Shown here: piece after piece, positions 16,795-26,559 of the stretch | Numbering within the stretch: position 1 is the first letter of the stretch | Layout of the letters: the number at the start of each line of letters is the position of its first letter | Assembly: GCF_023499255.1 (NCBI RefSeq) | Contig: NZ_CP092183.1 | Span: 4,398,501-4,462,500 of the forward strand | From: Couchioplanes caeruleus | Lineage (GTDB): Bacteria; Actinomycetota; Actinomycetes; Mycobacteriales; Micromonosporaceae | Length of the DNA stretch: 64,000 nucleotides | Direction of reading: 5' to 3' | Notes under the pieces: generated by a model | Database searches by the model: none | The model's input: only the letters and a program-made list of their open reading frames with translations | What the model was told of the DNA's origin: nothing | Made by a program: the position numbers and the translations under genes

Positions 16795-17802
16795 TCAGCG
16801 CAGGGTCGCCGCCTGCAGGGCCACGCCGCCGCAGTCGGAGTTGAACGAGTCCTCGGTGACCCAGCTCAGATTGATCTTGCCGTTCTTCGGTGCCCGGTAC
16901 GTCACCACGAACGCCACGGTGTCCAGGTTGGTGCCGCGTTCCTCGAAGGTGCTCGTGGCGGTCGGACCGCCCGTGGACAGCTTCGCGGTGAGCCGGCCGC
17001 GTCCCGCGAGGGCACCGACGTACAGCTTCAGCGTGCGCGCCGACGTGCCCGCCGGGGCGGAGATCGTGAAACCGTTGCCCTTGCCGCAGGTGCGGATGCC
17101 GGTCGGGGTGCCGTCGGAGTGGTCGACGGGCGAGCCGCCGCGCCAGGCGAAACGCTGCGGGCTGAACCCGTGCCGGAACCGGGGTGCGGTCGGCGGGCCC
17201 TCGAGGATGGCGAAGCCGCCGTCGTCGTCGCGCTCCAGGGAGAACGTGCTCTGCTCACCCCAGTGCACCCAGTCGCGGGTGCCCTCGGCGCTGAGGTCGA
17301 CGAGCCCCGGTATGCCGGTGCGGGCGATGCTCACCGAGCCGCGGAACGGCGGAGGGCTGGACTTGCGCGGCGGCGCGGAGCTGCTCTTGCCGGGCGTCGG
17401 GGACGGCGGGTCAGTCGGCGACGGGCTGTCGGAGGCGCTGGGCAGCGGGATCGGGAACTGCTGGTCCGGCGGGTTGAGCGGCACGTCGCCGAGGGCGGGT
17501 GGCTGGACCGGCGGGATGGCGGCCTTGTCGTCGCCGCTGACGGCCCGGCTGACGATGAAACCGAAGGCGATCACGACCAGCACCCCGGCGAGGATCACCG
17601 CGGCCGGCATCAGGAACTCGCTGAGCCGGCGGCTGCGGCCCTCCAGCAGCTCCGGCGGGACGGCGGCGCCGCGGCGGCCGGCCGTGCGGTAGCCGTAACC
17701 GGGGCGCAGGCCGGCAGCCGGGTCCGGCCGGCGCGGGCCCCGGTCGGACGGGCGACCTCCGGGCTGTGGCTGGCGACCTGTCGTACGGTCGTCGTCCGGC
17801 AA
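16795..17802 (-). CDS. Single-span secreted-domain protein coupled to MMPL
   Basis: I do not recognise the family. TTG at 17802 is preferred because GGGGAGG precedes it by five bases; GTG codons at 17907 and 17943 are alternatives without good sites. The N-terminal about 50 residues are Arg/Pro/Gly-rich, followed by one membrane span LMPAAVILAGVLVVIAFGFIV, a Pro/Ser linker (PSASDSPSPTDPPSPTPGK) and an extracytoplasmic beta-rich domain of about 160 residues (GSVSIARTGIPGLVDLSAEG ... GKINLSWVTEDSF, C-terminal cysteine pair). Its stop overlaps the Shine-Dalgarno of the MMPL gene, so it may be an accessory partner of that transporter. Confidence 0.65.
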   Translation of the reverse strand: MPDDDRTTGRQPQPGGRPSDRGPRRPDPAAGLRPGYGYRTAGRRGAAVPPELLEGRSRRLSEFLMPAAVILAGVLVVIAFGFIVSRAVSGDDKAAIPPVQPPALGDVPLNPPDQQFPIPLPSASDSPSPTDPPSPTPGKSSSAPPRKSSPPPFRGSVSIARTGIPGLVDLSAEGTRDWVHWGEQSTFSLERDDDGGFAILEGPPTAPRFRHGFSPQRFAWRGGSPVDHSDGTPTGIRTCGKGNGFTISAPAGTSARTLKLYVGALAGRGRLTAKLSTGGPTATSTFEERGTNLDTVAFVVTYRAPKNGKINLSWVTEDSFNSDCGGVALQAATLR

Positions 17803-18063
17803 CCGACCCTCCCCGGTCGTTCGCGGGCGCGCACGCCGCACCGCCGGTGGCGGCCGGGCGGGTTGTCCCTGGTCGTGGTGCTGTTGGGTGGTCCACGTTC
17901 TCACCTTCCGTGAGTGACGGAGAAGAGCGAATTGAGTAACCACCCGTTTTGTTGATCACGCGGGTCGGCGGTTCGGTGGAGGTTCACGCCGGGCCCGCGG
18001 GTGCCGGCGAGTACGGTGTCCGAAGTTTCCCCCGTGTCCCGTGAGTAGGAGAAGTCAGAGCAG

Positions 18064-18660
18064 ATGAGTGTCCAGGACAAGACCGCCGGCAAGCGTCGCG
18101 GCCAGGCGCTCACGGGCGCGCTCGCGGGTGTCGCGGTGATCGCCGTGCTCGTCGCGGTCTTCATCGGCATCCAGGTGTCGGACGACGACAAGCCCACGAA
18201 CACCTCCGCGCCCGCGGCCGCCGCGTCTGAGCCCGCCCAGGCGCAGCCGAGCGCGCCGGCCGCCGAGCCCAGCGCCCCGGCCGCCCAGACCCCGCTCGAC
18301 CCGGCGCTCAAGGAGAAGCCGGTGGTCAAGGCCGGCAAGGGCAAGGTGACCAAGCTGGTCGTCAAGGAGCTCATCGCCGGCAAGGGCCCGAAGCTGACCG
18401 CCGGCCAGACGATCCAGGCCAACTACGTCGGCGTGACGTACAAGGACGGCAAGCAGTTCGACTCGTCGTGGGACCGCGGCCAGCTCGCGGAGTTCCCCAT
18501 CGGGGTGGGCCGGCTCATCGAGGGCTGGGACAAGGGCCTGGTCGGCGTGCCGGTCGGCAGCCGGGTGCAGCTCGACATCCCGGAGGCGCTCGCCTACCCG
18601 AACGGCAACGGACCTGCCGGCGACCTGCGCTTCGTCGTGGACGTCCTGGCCGCGCAGTAA
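18064..18660 (+). CDS. Membrane-anchored FKBP-type peptidyl-prolyl isomerase
   Basis: A 198-residue protein with a short cytoplasmic start, one membrane span (ALTGALAGVAVIAVLVAVFIGI, about 15-36), an Ala/Pro linker, and a C-terminal FKBP domain (about 95-198). FKBP residues visible are GQTIQANYVGVTYKDGKQFDSSW, FPIGVGRLIEGWDKGLVGVPVGSRVQLDIP and LRFVVDVL, including the VIxGWD-like core. It would catalyse proline isomerisation of extracytoplasmic proteins. ATG at 18064 is preceded by AGGAGAAG. Divergent from the MMPL-linked gene. Confidence 0.92.
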   Translation: MSVQDKTAGKRRGQALTGALAGVAVIAVLVAVFIGIQVSDDDKPTNTSAPAAAASEPAQAQPSAPAAEPSAPAAQTPLDPALKEKPVVKAGKGKVTKLVVKELIAGKGPKLTAGQTIQANYVGVTYKDGKQFDSSWDRGQLAEFPIGVGRLIEGWDKGLVGVPVGSRVQLDIPEALAYPNGNGPAGDLRFVVDVLAAQ

Positions 18661-18663
18661 CGG

Positions 18664-19449
18664 CTACAGCTCGCGGACGATCACGTCCGCCTGCCGGGAG
18701 CGGCCCGCCGCGGCAGGCCGCTCCCGCACGTCGTACTTGAGGTCGCGCAGGGCGGCGAGCAGCTCATCCACCGACGCCGGGGTCACGCTTGCGGTCGCCA
18801 GGGCCCGGACGAGACGGCCCTTGGTGGCCTTGTTGAAGTGGCTGACCACCGAGCGGCGCGGCTCGCCGTCCACGATCCGCTCGTGCAGCACCCGCAGCGC
18901 CACGGCCTGCGGCCCCGGCGCCCACATCGCCGCGTAGGCGCCCGAGCGCAGGTCCAGCACCGGTCCACCGGCCGGCAGGTGCCGGGTCAGGGCGGTCTTC
19001 CAGAACGGCGTCAGCCCGCCGATCCCGGGCAGCGTGACCCCGGCGGAGCACCGGTACGCGGGGATGCGGTCGGTGAGCCGGACGACGCCCCACAGCCCCG
19101 AGAACACGACGGCGCGCTCGTCCACCCAGGCCCGCGCGTCCGGGGCGAGGGTGGCGGCGTCGAGGGCCTCGTAGAGCACCCCGGTGTACACCTCGGCGGC
19201 CGGTGCCGCGGGGGCTGTGGCCAGCACGGCGTTGCGCTCGAGCTCGCCGCGCTGCCCCTCGCTCAGGCCCAGCGTGGCCAGCGAGTCGGCGACCGCCCGG
19301 GCGCTGGTGCGCCGGCTCAGCGCGGACAGCCGCCCGAGGACCCGCCGGCGGGCCGGGGCCAGCTTCGGCAGCCAGAGGGTGGCCGGGTCGACCGGGTCGC
19401 CGGCGGACGGTGCGGTCTTGCCCTCGGACGGCGGCAGGAGAACGATCAC
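18664..19449 (-). CDS. yaaA: YaaA-family peroxide stress protein
   Basis: A 261-residue DUF328 protein: IVLLPPSEGKT at the start, SGLWGVVRLTDRIPAYRCSAGVTLPG, FWKTALTR and the C-terminal VVSHFNKATKGRLVRAL block are diagnostic. YaaA lowers free iron and limits Fenton damage to DNA under peroxide in E. coli. The stop codon lies 4 bp from the convergent FKBP stop. Followed downstream by the STAS gene on the same strand only in map order (the STAS gene is upstream, 10 bp away), so the three leftward genes from 21518 may be one transcript. Confidence 0.88.
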   Translation of the reverse strand: MIVLLPPSEGKTAPSAGDPVDPATLWLPKLAPARRRVLGRLSALSRRTSARAVADSLATLGLSEGQRGELERNAVLATAPAAPAAEVYTGVLYEALDAATLAPDARAWVDERAVVFSGLWGVVRLTDRIPAYRCSAGVTLPGIGGLTPFWKTALTRHLPAGGPVLDLRSGAYAAMWAPGPQAVALRVLHERIVDGEPRRSVVSHFNKATKGRLVRALATASVTPASVDELLAALRDLKYDVRERPAAAGRSRQADVIVREL

Positions 19450-19458
19450 GCCGCGAGG

Positions 19459-19797
19459 TTACAAGCCGGGATCGGACAGGGCGTCGGCGACGCTCGGGTA
19501 CACCCCGAGGGCAGCGGTGAGCCCGACGGTCTCCAGCAGCCCGTGCAGCCAGGCGCTCGGGGCGGCCAGCCGGACCCAGCCGCCGGCCGCCGCGGCCCGG
19601 CGCTGTCCGGTGAGGAATGCGCTGAGGCCGGTGGAGTCGCAGAACTCCACTCCGGAGAGGTCGACCACGATCCGCGGGTGCGGGTGGTCGAGCACCTGGT
19701 TCAGGGCGGTGCCGAGGGCCGGTGTGGCGTCCAGGTCGAGGTTTCCGCGGACGGTCACGACCACCGAGTCGGTGGTGCCGATGACGGACACGTGCAC
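19459..19797 (-). CDS. STAS-domain anti-anti-sigma factor
   Basis: GTG at 19797 with AGGAGG six bases upstream gives 112 residues. It is a single STAS domain: VTVRGNLDLDATPALGTALNQVL, then PRIVVDLSGVEFCDSTGLSAFLTGQRRA, where the DSTGLS serine is the phosphorylation site of SpoIIAA/RsbV-type antagonists. It would sequester an anti-sigma kinase when dephosphorylated. The kinase and sigma factor are not adjacent. A PP2C-type phosphatase and another STAS protein lie at 54 kb. Confidence 0.85.
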   Translation of the reverse strand: MHVSVIGTTDSVVVTVRGNLDLDATPALGTALNQVLDHPHPRIVVDLSGVEFCDSTGLSAFLTGQRRAAAAGGWVRLAAPSAWLHGLLETVGLTAALGVYPSVADALSDPGL

Positions 19798-19838
19798 GGG
19801 AAGCCTCCTGCCATCGACGGAGCCTTCTCTCTGCCCCG

Positions 19839-21518
19839 TCAGGGCCGCTGCGGAACCTGTGGAACGGTGATCGTCGTGCGGACGGTCGCCTGGTCGATGT
19901 CGGTGGTGCGTACGGTGAAGGTCAGCTCGTACGTGCCCGGCACCGGGAAGGTCAGCGAGCCCACGGCGTCGTTGCGCGGGGGCAGCGGCAGCATCGGCGC
20001 GGACACCGGCTCCAGATCCTGACCCTGCAGCCGGGTGGTGACCGTCCACTCCGGTGCGGGCAGCGGCTTGCCCTCCGGCGTGTACGTGAACCCGTGCACG
20101 GTGTTGTTCTCGCCCAGCTCGACGGGATAGACGTAGTACTGCAGCGTGAAGAGGTCCGCCGTCAGTGTCTGCGACACCCCCTTCTCGGCGGGTGCGGCCC
20201 GCTCGGCGGTGACGCTGCGCCCGGGCGTCGTCTGCACCAGGACGGCGCTGAGCCCGAGCACCGCGACGGTCGCCGCGACCTCGATGCCCACCATGCGGCG
20301 CAGCCGGCCGGGACCCGCGGTCACCACCTCGGAGCGCCGCACGAAGCGCCGGGCGAGGGCGGCCGCCCCGAGCACCGCGGCCAGCACGGCGACCTTGGCC
20401 AGCACGATCCGGCCGTACCCGGTGCCCCACAGCGCGCCGGGCGGGCCGACCTGCACCACGGCCTGCACCACGCCCGCGCCGGCCAGCCAGACCACCGCCA
20501 GCGTCGCCCACCGCGACCACGCCGGCAGGATCCGGCCGAGCACCCGCGGATGCGCCCGGCGCAGCAGGAACAGGCCGAGCGTGACGAGCCCGCCCAGCCA
20601 CACCGCCATGGCGGCGATGTGCACCACGTCCGCCGCGATGATCGCCGGGCCCAGCGGCGACTCGACGGCGTGCCCGGTCAGCGGCCAGGTCGTCAGCCCC
20701 GCCGCGGCCAGCGCGAGCAGGGCGGCCGTACGCCACGGTGCGGACCGGCCGTGCAGGACCGGGGGCAGCAGCACCGCGACGGCGGCGAGCACGGCCAGGC
20801 GGGCCAGCAGGGCCAGGCCGTACGGGCCGGCGAGCACGTCGGCCAGCTCGGTGACCGACACGTCCCAGATCGGCGCCCCGCTGGCGTCCGGCGCGCGGGT
20901 CCACAGGGCGCCGAGCGTCGCGGCGGCCGTCCCGATCAGGCCGGTACGGACCAGCAGGATCGGCCCGCGGCGGGAGAGCCGCCGGGGCCACAGCAGGGCG
21001 AGCAGCAGCGCCGGACCGGCGATCAGCGTCAGGCCGGCGTACCCGAGGAAGGTGAGCGCGGGGCGCACGGCCGCGACCGACGGGTGCACGCCGGCGGGGT
21101 CGCCCTCGGCGGGCCGCGCGGACGGCGCGCCGACCGAGAACGTCATGGCCCCGCCGACGGGGTGGCTGTCGGCGGAGATGATCCGGTAGCTGACCAGGTA
21201 CGTCCCCAGCGGCTGACCCGCGCGGCGCACCTGGATGCGCAGCACCGGCCCGTCCGCGGTGACCGCGCCGGTGATCCGCTTGCCGTCCGGGGCGAGCACC
21301 TGGGTCCGCCCCTCGACCGGCGTGACCGGCTCGCTGAAGCGGATCACGATCTCGCCGGGGGCGGCCCCGACCACGCTGCCCGGCTCGGGGCTCGCCGTCT
21401 GCAACGCCGCGTGCGCCGCGGCGGGGGATGCCGGCAGCAGCAGGGCGGCGAGCCCGATCACGAGCATGACCAGCACACGTGCCGTCCGCGGCCCCCCAGC
21501 CGCCAGGTCCCCTGTCAC
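19839..21518 (-). CDS. CopC-CopD fusion copper transport protein
   Basis: About 560 residues. A signal peptide (RVLVMLVIGLAALLLPASPAAA) is followed by a CopC domain with the copper-binding first histidine (AHAALQTASPEPGSVVG) and YRIISADSHPVGGAMTFSVG. Then come about eight membrane spans of the CopD type (LTFLGYAGLTLIAGPALLLALL, DVVHIAAMAVWLGGLVTLGLFLL) and a soluble C-terminal beta domain (about 450-560, VYPVELGENNTVHGFTYTPEG). The role is probably copper uptake or handling at the membrane, as in YcnJ. The start is uncertain: GTG 21518 is used, with a TTG at 21554 possible. It heads a likely transcript with the STAS and YaaA genes. Confidence 0.87.
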   Translation of the reverse strand: MTGDLAAGGPRTARVLVMLVIGLAALLLPASPAAAHAALQTASPEPGSVVGAAPGEIVIRFSEPVTPVEGRTQVLAPDGKRITGAVTADGPVLRIQVRRAGQPLGTYLVSYRIISADSHPVGGAMTFSVGAPSARPAEGDPAGVHPSVAAVRPALTFLGYAGLTLIAGPALLLALLWPRRLSRRGPILLVRTGLIGTAAATLGALWTRAPDASGAPIWDVSVTELADVLAGPYGLALLARLAVLAAVAVLLPPVLHGRSAPWRTAALLALAAAGLTTWPLTGHAVESPLGPAIIAADVVHIAAMAVWLGGLVTLGLFLLRRAHPRVLGRILPAWSRWATLAVVWLAGAGVVQAVVQVGPPGALWGTGYGRIVLAKVAVLAAVLGAAALARRFVRRSEVVTAGPGRLRRMVGIEVAATVAVLGLSAVLVQTTPGRSVTAERAAPAEKGVSQTLTADLFTLQYYVYPVELGENNTVHGFTYTPEGKPLPAPEWTVTTRLQGQDLEPVSAPMLPLPPRNDAVGSLTFPVPGTYELTFTVRTTDIDQATVRTTITVPQVPQRP

Positions 21519-21645
21519 GACAGGTAGTTCGGATGTTTCGCGGTAAAGGTTCAATCGCCGCGTGGCGGCTTACCGACCACCGCTCGCGGGTACGCCCACG
21601 ACGATACGATCCCGGGCAGGTCCACGCCCTCAAGGAGGCCCCTCG

Positions 21646-23278
<1,633 letters not shown>

Positions 23279-23289
<11 letters not shown>

Positions 23290-23935
23290 CGCCGGGACGC
23301 ACGAGACCGAGGTCGTAGGCGGCGATCGTCGCCTGCACCCGGTCGCGGACGCCCAGCTTGGCCAGCAGCGCGTTGACGTGCGCCTTCACCGTGCCGGTCG
23401 TGATGCCCAGCGCCGCGCCGATCTCGGCGTTGGACAGGCCCCGCGCAATGCTCACCAGCACCTCGCGCTCGCGCGGGGTGAGGCCGGCCAGGCGGGCGTC
23501 GTCGGGCACGGTGGCGGTGATCCCGCCGCCGGCGAACGCGTCGATGAGCCGCCGGGTGACGGCGGGGCTGAGCATGGCCTCGCCGCCGGCCACCACCCGG
23601 ATCGCGGCGAGCAGGTCGGCCGGCTCGGTGTCCTTGAGCACGAAGCCGGACGCGCCCGCGCGCATCGCCTCGAACACGTAGGCGTCCTGGTGGAACGTGG
23701 TCAGCACGAGCACCCGCGGTGGCTGCGGCCCGGCGGTCAGCCGCGCCGTGGCGGTCAGCCCGTCCATGCCCGGCATGCGGATGTCCATCAGCACGACGTC
23801 GGGACGGACCCGGCCGGCGACCTCCAGCGCCGTGGCGCCGTCCGCGGCCTCGCCGACGACGCTCAGGTCGGGTTCCGCGTCGACGATCGCGGCGATGCCG
23901 GCCCGGACCATCAGCTGGTCGTCGACGACCATCAC
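23279..23935 (-). CDS. NarL-type response regulator, partner of the adjacent kinase
   Basis: 218 residues: receiver domain with D5-D6, phosphoacceptor D51 in [13 protein letters not shown], conserved T/K ([17 protein letters not shown]), then a LuxR-type HTH ([22 protein letters not shown] ... [19 protein letters not shown]). The GTG start at 23935 shares a GTGA overlap with the kinase stop, so the two are translationally coupled and surely cognate. Targets unknown. Confidence 0.93.
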
Positions 23936-26364
23936 ACGCGTGGCGATGTCGCCACCTCCTCGTCCTCGCCGGCCCGCTGCGGCGGGGCTGGACCGTCGTG
24001 CCCGTGCCCCGGCGCGGGTTCGTCGTGCCCGTCCCGCGGCGCGGGTTCGTCGTGCCCGTCCCGCGGCGCGGGTTCGTCGTGCCCGTCCCGCGGCGCGGGG
24101 AGCAGGATCTCGGTGCTGCCGTCACCGGCGACCGTCAGGCTTCCGCCGACCGCGGCCAGCCGGGCCCGCAGCCCCGCGGCCACCTCGCCACCGGCATCCT
24201 CCGGCATCGGGCTCACCGCGAGGCGCAGCGGGTCGCCGGCGAGGTCCACCCGGACCCGTACGGGGCCGGTGTCGCCGGCCAGCAGCAGCTCCACCACCCG
24301 GTACGCCGAGACGTCCAGGTCCGTGCTCAGCCGCCGGCCGGTCCCGATGAGCTCGAGATCGACCGTACGGCCGCCCGCGCGCCACCGGTCCACGAGCCCG
24401 GGCAGCGCAGCCAGCGTCGGCTGCGGTGCCCGCGCCTGGTCCTCGCCGGCCGGGGCGTCGCGCAGGTCGTTGAGCAGGCCGCGCATCCCGTCCAGCGCGG
24501 TCCGCGCCGCGCCGACGACCGCGTCCAGGTCCCCACGGTCGGCGGCCTCCGGCACCCGCGCGGTGTCGCGCAGCACCGCCTCGCGCAGCCCGGCCGCCAC
24601 CCGGGCCCGTTCCGCGCCCGCCTCCACGAGGGCCCACGCCGTGGCGGCTGCGACCGCGTGGTCCTCGCGGGCCCGTACGCGCTCGCGCCGGCGCCGGGCC
24701 AGGAAGCCCGCCAGCCACGCCCCGGAGACGGGCAACGACAGCGGGATGCCGCCGACGATCGCCATGATCAGGAACGTGGCCGGTACGGAGGCCGCGGTGT
24801 CCTCCGGCGGGTCGAGCAGCAGCATCACGCTGACCGCGGACATCACACAGCCCAGCACCGCGGGTATCGACAGCCAGGTCAGGGCCGGCCGGCGGCCGTA
24901 GCGGGCCACCGCGTGCACCGCCAGCACCTCCGCGCCGGCCCCGGTGACGGCGATCCAGCCGTGGGTGATGGTCAGCAGCCTGGTGGCGATCAGCAGCGGC
25001 CACACCCAGCCGGTGACGAGCACGGCCGTCAGCACGGTCCAGGGCCGGGTGCGCCGCCACGCCAGCGGCAGGGCGTGCCCGATCAGCGTCAGGGCGGCCA
25101 GCGAGGCGGCGCCGGCCGGGAGGTCGCCCTCCTCCAGCGCGACGAGCAGCCCCGCGGCAGGGGCGCCCAGGGCGAGCAGCAGGACGGCCGCGTCGATGAC
25201 CGAGTCCGGGCCCGGCCGCCGCGCGCCGCCCGGGACCGGCGCCGCGTCGGCCGGCAGCAGCGCGTCCACCTGCCAGCCACCGCCGGGCCGCGGACCCGCC
25301 TCGAGCGTGCCGCCGAGGGCCGCCGCCCGTTCGCGCATCCCGCCGATCCCGCGACCGGAGCCCAGCCGCGCGGCGGATCCGTCCGTGGTGGCGCCCGCCG
25401 GGCCGTCGTCGGCGACGGTGAGCCGTGCGCCGTCCGGGGTGCCGGTGAGGCGGACGGTGACCGAGGCGCCCGGTGCGTACCGCAGGGTGTTTGTCAGGGC
25501 CTCGCGGGCGATGCCGTGCGCCGCCTCCGCCACGGCCGGGCCCATCGGGTGCGTGCCCTCGACGGTGACGCGCTGCCCGAGGCGCCGGAAGCCGTCCGCG
25601 AGCTCGGTCAGGCCCCCGCTCGGCCCCGGCGCGCCGGGCTCCTGCAGCAGGGCCACCAGCCGTTGCAGGGCGGTCAGCGTCTCCCGCCCGGTACGCACCG
25701 CGAAGTCCCGGGCCTCGGCGACCAGCTCCGGGCGGGCGGCGCCGACCCGCTGCGCGGCCGAGGCGATCACCACGATCGACGTCAGGTGGTGCGCGGTGAC
25801 GTCGTGCAGCTCGCGGGCGAGCCGGTGACGCTCGGTGTCCGCCGCCCGCGACCGGCGCTGCTCGGCCTCGGCCAGCCGGGTGGCGGCGTCGGCGCGGTCG
25901 GCGTACCAGCGGTGCCGGGCGCGGCCCAGCGCGGCCACGCCCATGTAGAGCACCACCAGCACCGCGAGCGCCGCCGGGAAGTCGCCGCCGAGCTCGTCGT
26001 CGCCGGCCACCAGCGCGGTCTGCCAGACGATCAGCGCGGCGGCCGTGGTCAGGGCCGTGCGCTGAGGGCGGCGTACGGCGATCCCGTACAGCATGACGAT
26101 GTCGGCGACCGTGATCACGCTCAGCGAGTCCGGCGGCAGGCCCAGCTCGGCGACGGTCAACGCGGCGACCACCACCCCGGTCGTCGCGATCGGGGCGGTA
26201 CGCCGCCACAGCAGCGCCACCGCGACGGTCACGGTCACCGCCACCGCGGTGGCCGCCGAGGTCGCCGTCACGTGCTCGCGGGTCGCGTACGCCAGCCCCG
26301 GCCAGGCCGCCAGCTGCAGGACGGCGAGCGCGGCGGGCAGCAGCCAGACCGGTGTGCGTTCCAT
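23932..26364 (-). CDS. Tandem histidine kinase: active module plus degenerate second module
   Basis: 810 residues. Module 1: about five membrane spans (6-145), a coiled segment, HisKA_3 with phosphoacceptor H187 in RLARELHDVTAHHL, and HATPase with the N box EALTNTLRYAPG and G boxes VADDGPAG and GRGIGGMRERAA. Module 2 begins near 395 with a new set of four to five spans (AVLLLALGAPAAGLLVAL ... FLIMAIVGGIPLSLP). It is followed by a HisKA_3-like helix in which the His block reads RARVAAGLREAVLRD, so the histidine is replaced by arginine, and by a weak ATPase fold without clear N and G boxes. The C-terminus carries DGHDEPAPR repeats and an acidic tail. Module 2 looks like a pseudokinase regulating module 1. 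Confidence 0.87.
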   Translation of the reverse strand: MERTPVWLLPAALAVLQLAAWPGLAYATREHVTATSAATAVAVTVTVAVALLWRRTAPIATTGVVVAALTVAELGLPPDSLSVITVADIVMLYGIAVRRPQRTALTTAAALIVWQTALVAGDDELGGDFPAALAVLVVLYMGVAALGRARHRWYADRADAATRLAEAEQRRSRAADTERHRLARELHDVTAHHLTSIVVIASAAQRVGAARPELVAEARDFAVRTGRETLTALQRLVALLQEPGAPGPSGGLTELADGFRRLGQRVTVEGTHPMGPAVAEAAHGIAREALTNTLRYAPGASVTVRLTGTPDGARLTVADDGPAGATTDGSAARLGSGRGIGGMRERAAALGGTLEAGPRPGGGWQVDALLPADAAPVPGGARRPGPDSVIDAAVLLLALGAPAAGLLVALEEGDLPAGAASLAALTLIGHALPLAWRRTRPWTVLTAVLVTGWVWPLLIATRLLTITHGWIAVTGAGAEVLAVHAVARYGRRPALTWLSIPAVLGCVMSAVSVMLLLDPPEDTAASVPATFLIMAIVGGIPLSLPVSGAWLAGFLARRRRERVRAREDHAVAAATAWALVEAGAERARVAAGLREAVLRDTARVPEAADRGDLDAVVGAARTALDGMRGLLNDLRDAPAGEDQARAPQPTLAALPGLVDRWRAGGRTVDLELIGTGRRLSTDLDVSAYRVVELLLAGDTGPVRVRVDLAGDPLRLAVSPMPEDAGGEVAAGLRARLAAVGGSLTVAGDGSTEILLPAPRDGHDEPAPRDGHDEPAPRDGHDEPAPGHGHDGPAPPQRAGEDEEVATSPRV
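24011..24091. repeat. Three perfect 27-bp tandem repeats inside the kinase gene
   Basis: Units at 24011-24037, 24038-24064 and 24065-24091 are identical. They encode three copies of a nine-residue DGHDEPAPR-type unit near the C-terminus of the kinase; a diverged fourth copy precedes them in map order. The length is a multiple of three, so copy-number change keeps the frame. This is coding microsatellite-like DNA, not a CRISPR array (no spacers). Confidence 0.9.
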
Positions 26365-26559
26365 GACGTCCCAGACCCTAGGGGGCGCGCGCACCCCCGC
26401 ACATCCGCCCGCGGGCCGGACGGGTCCTCTATCGCAGGTTGGAGCCGCCGCGCAGGCAGTCCCGGTAATTCTCAGCTTCGACGCGCCGGAGCCGACTGGA
26501 ATTCCACCAGGACCGGACATGTATTTCGCTGACCAGCACAGACGGGACCCCACGCCACC

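Noticed and set aside
14626..17913. A 1,095-codon open frame on the plus strand
   Set aside because: It is the antisense shadow of the MMPL gene and its neighbour in GC-rich DNA, with Arg/Gly/Gln-rich non-protein-like composition and no domains.
24011..24091. 27-bp repeats as a CRISPR array
   Set aside because: The units are directly abutting with no spacers and lie inside a coding frame.
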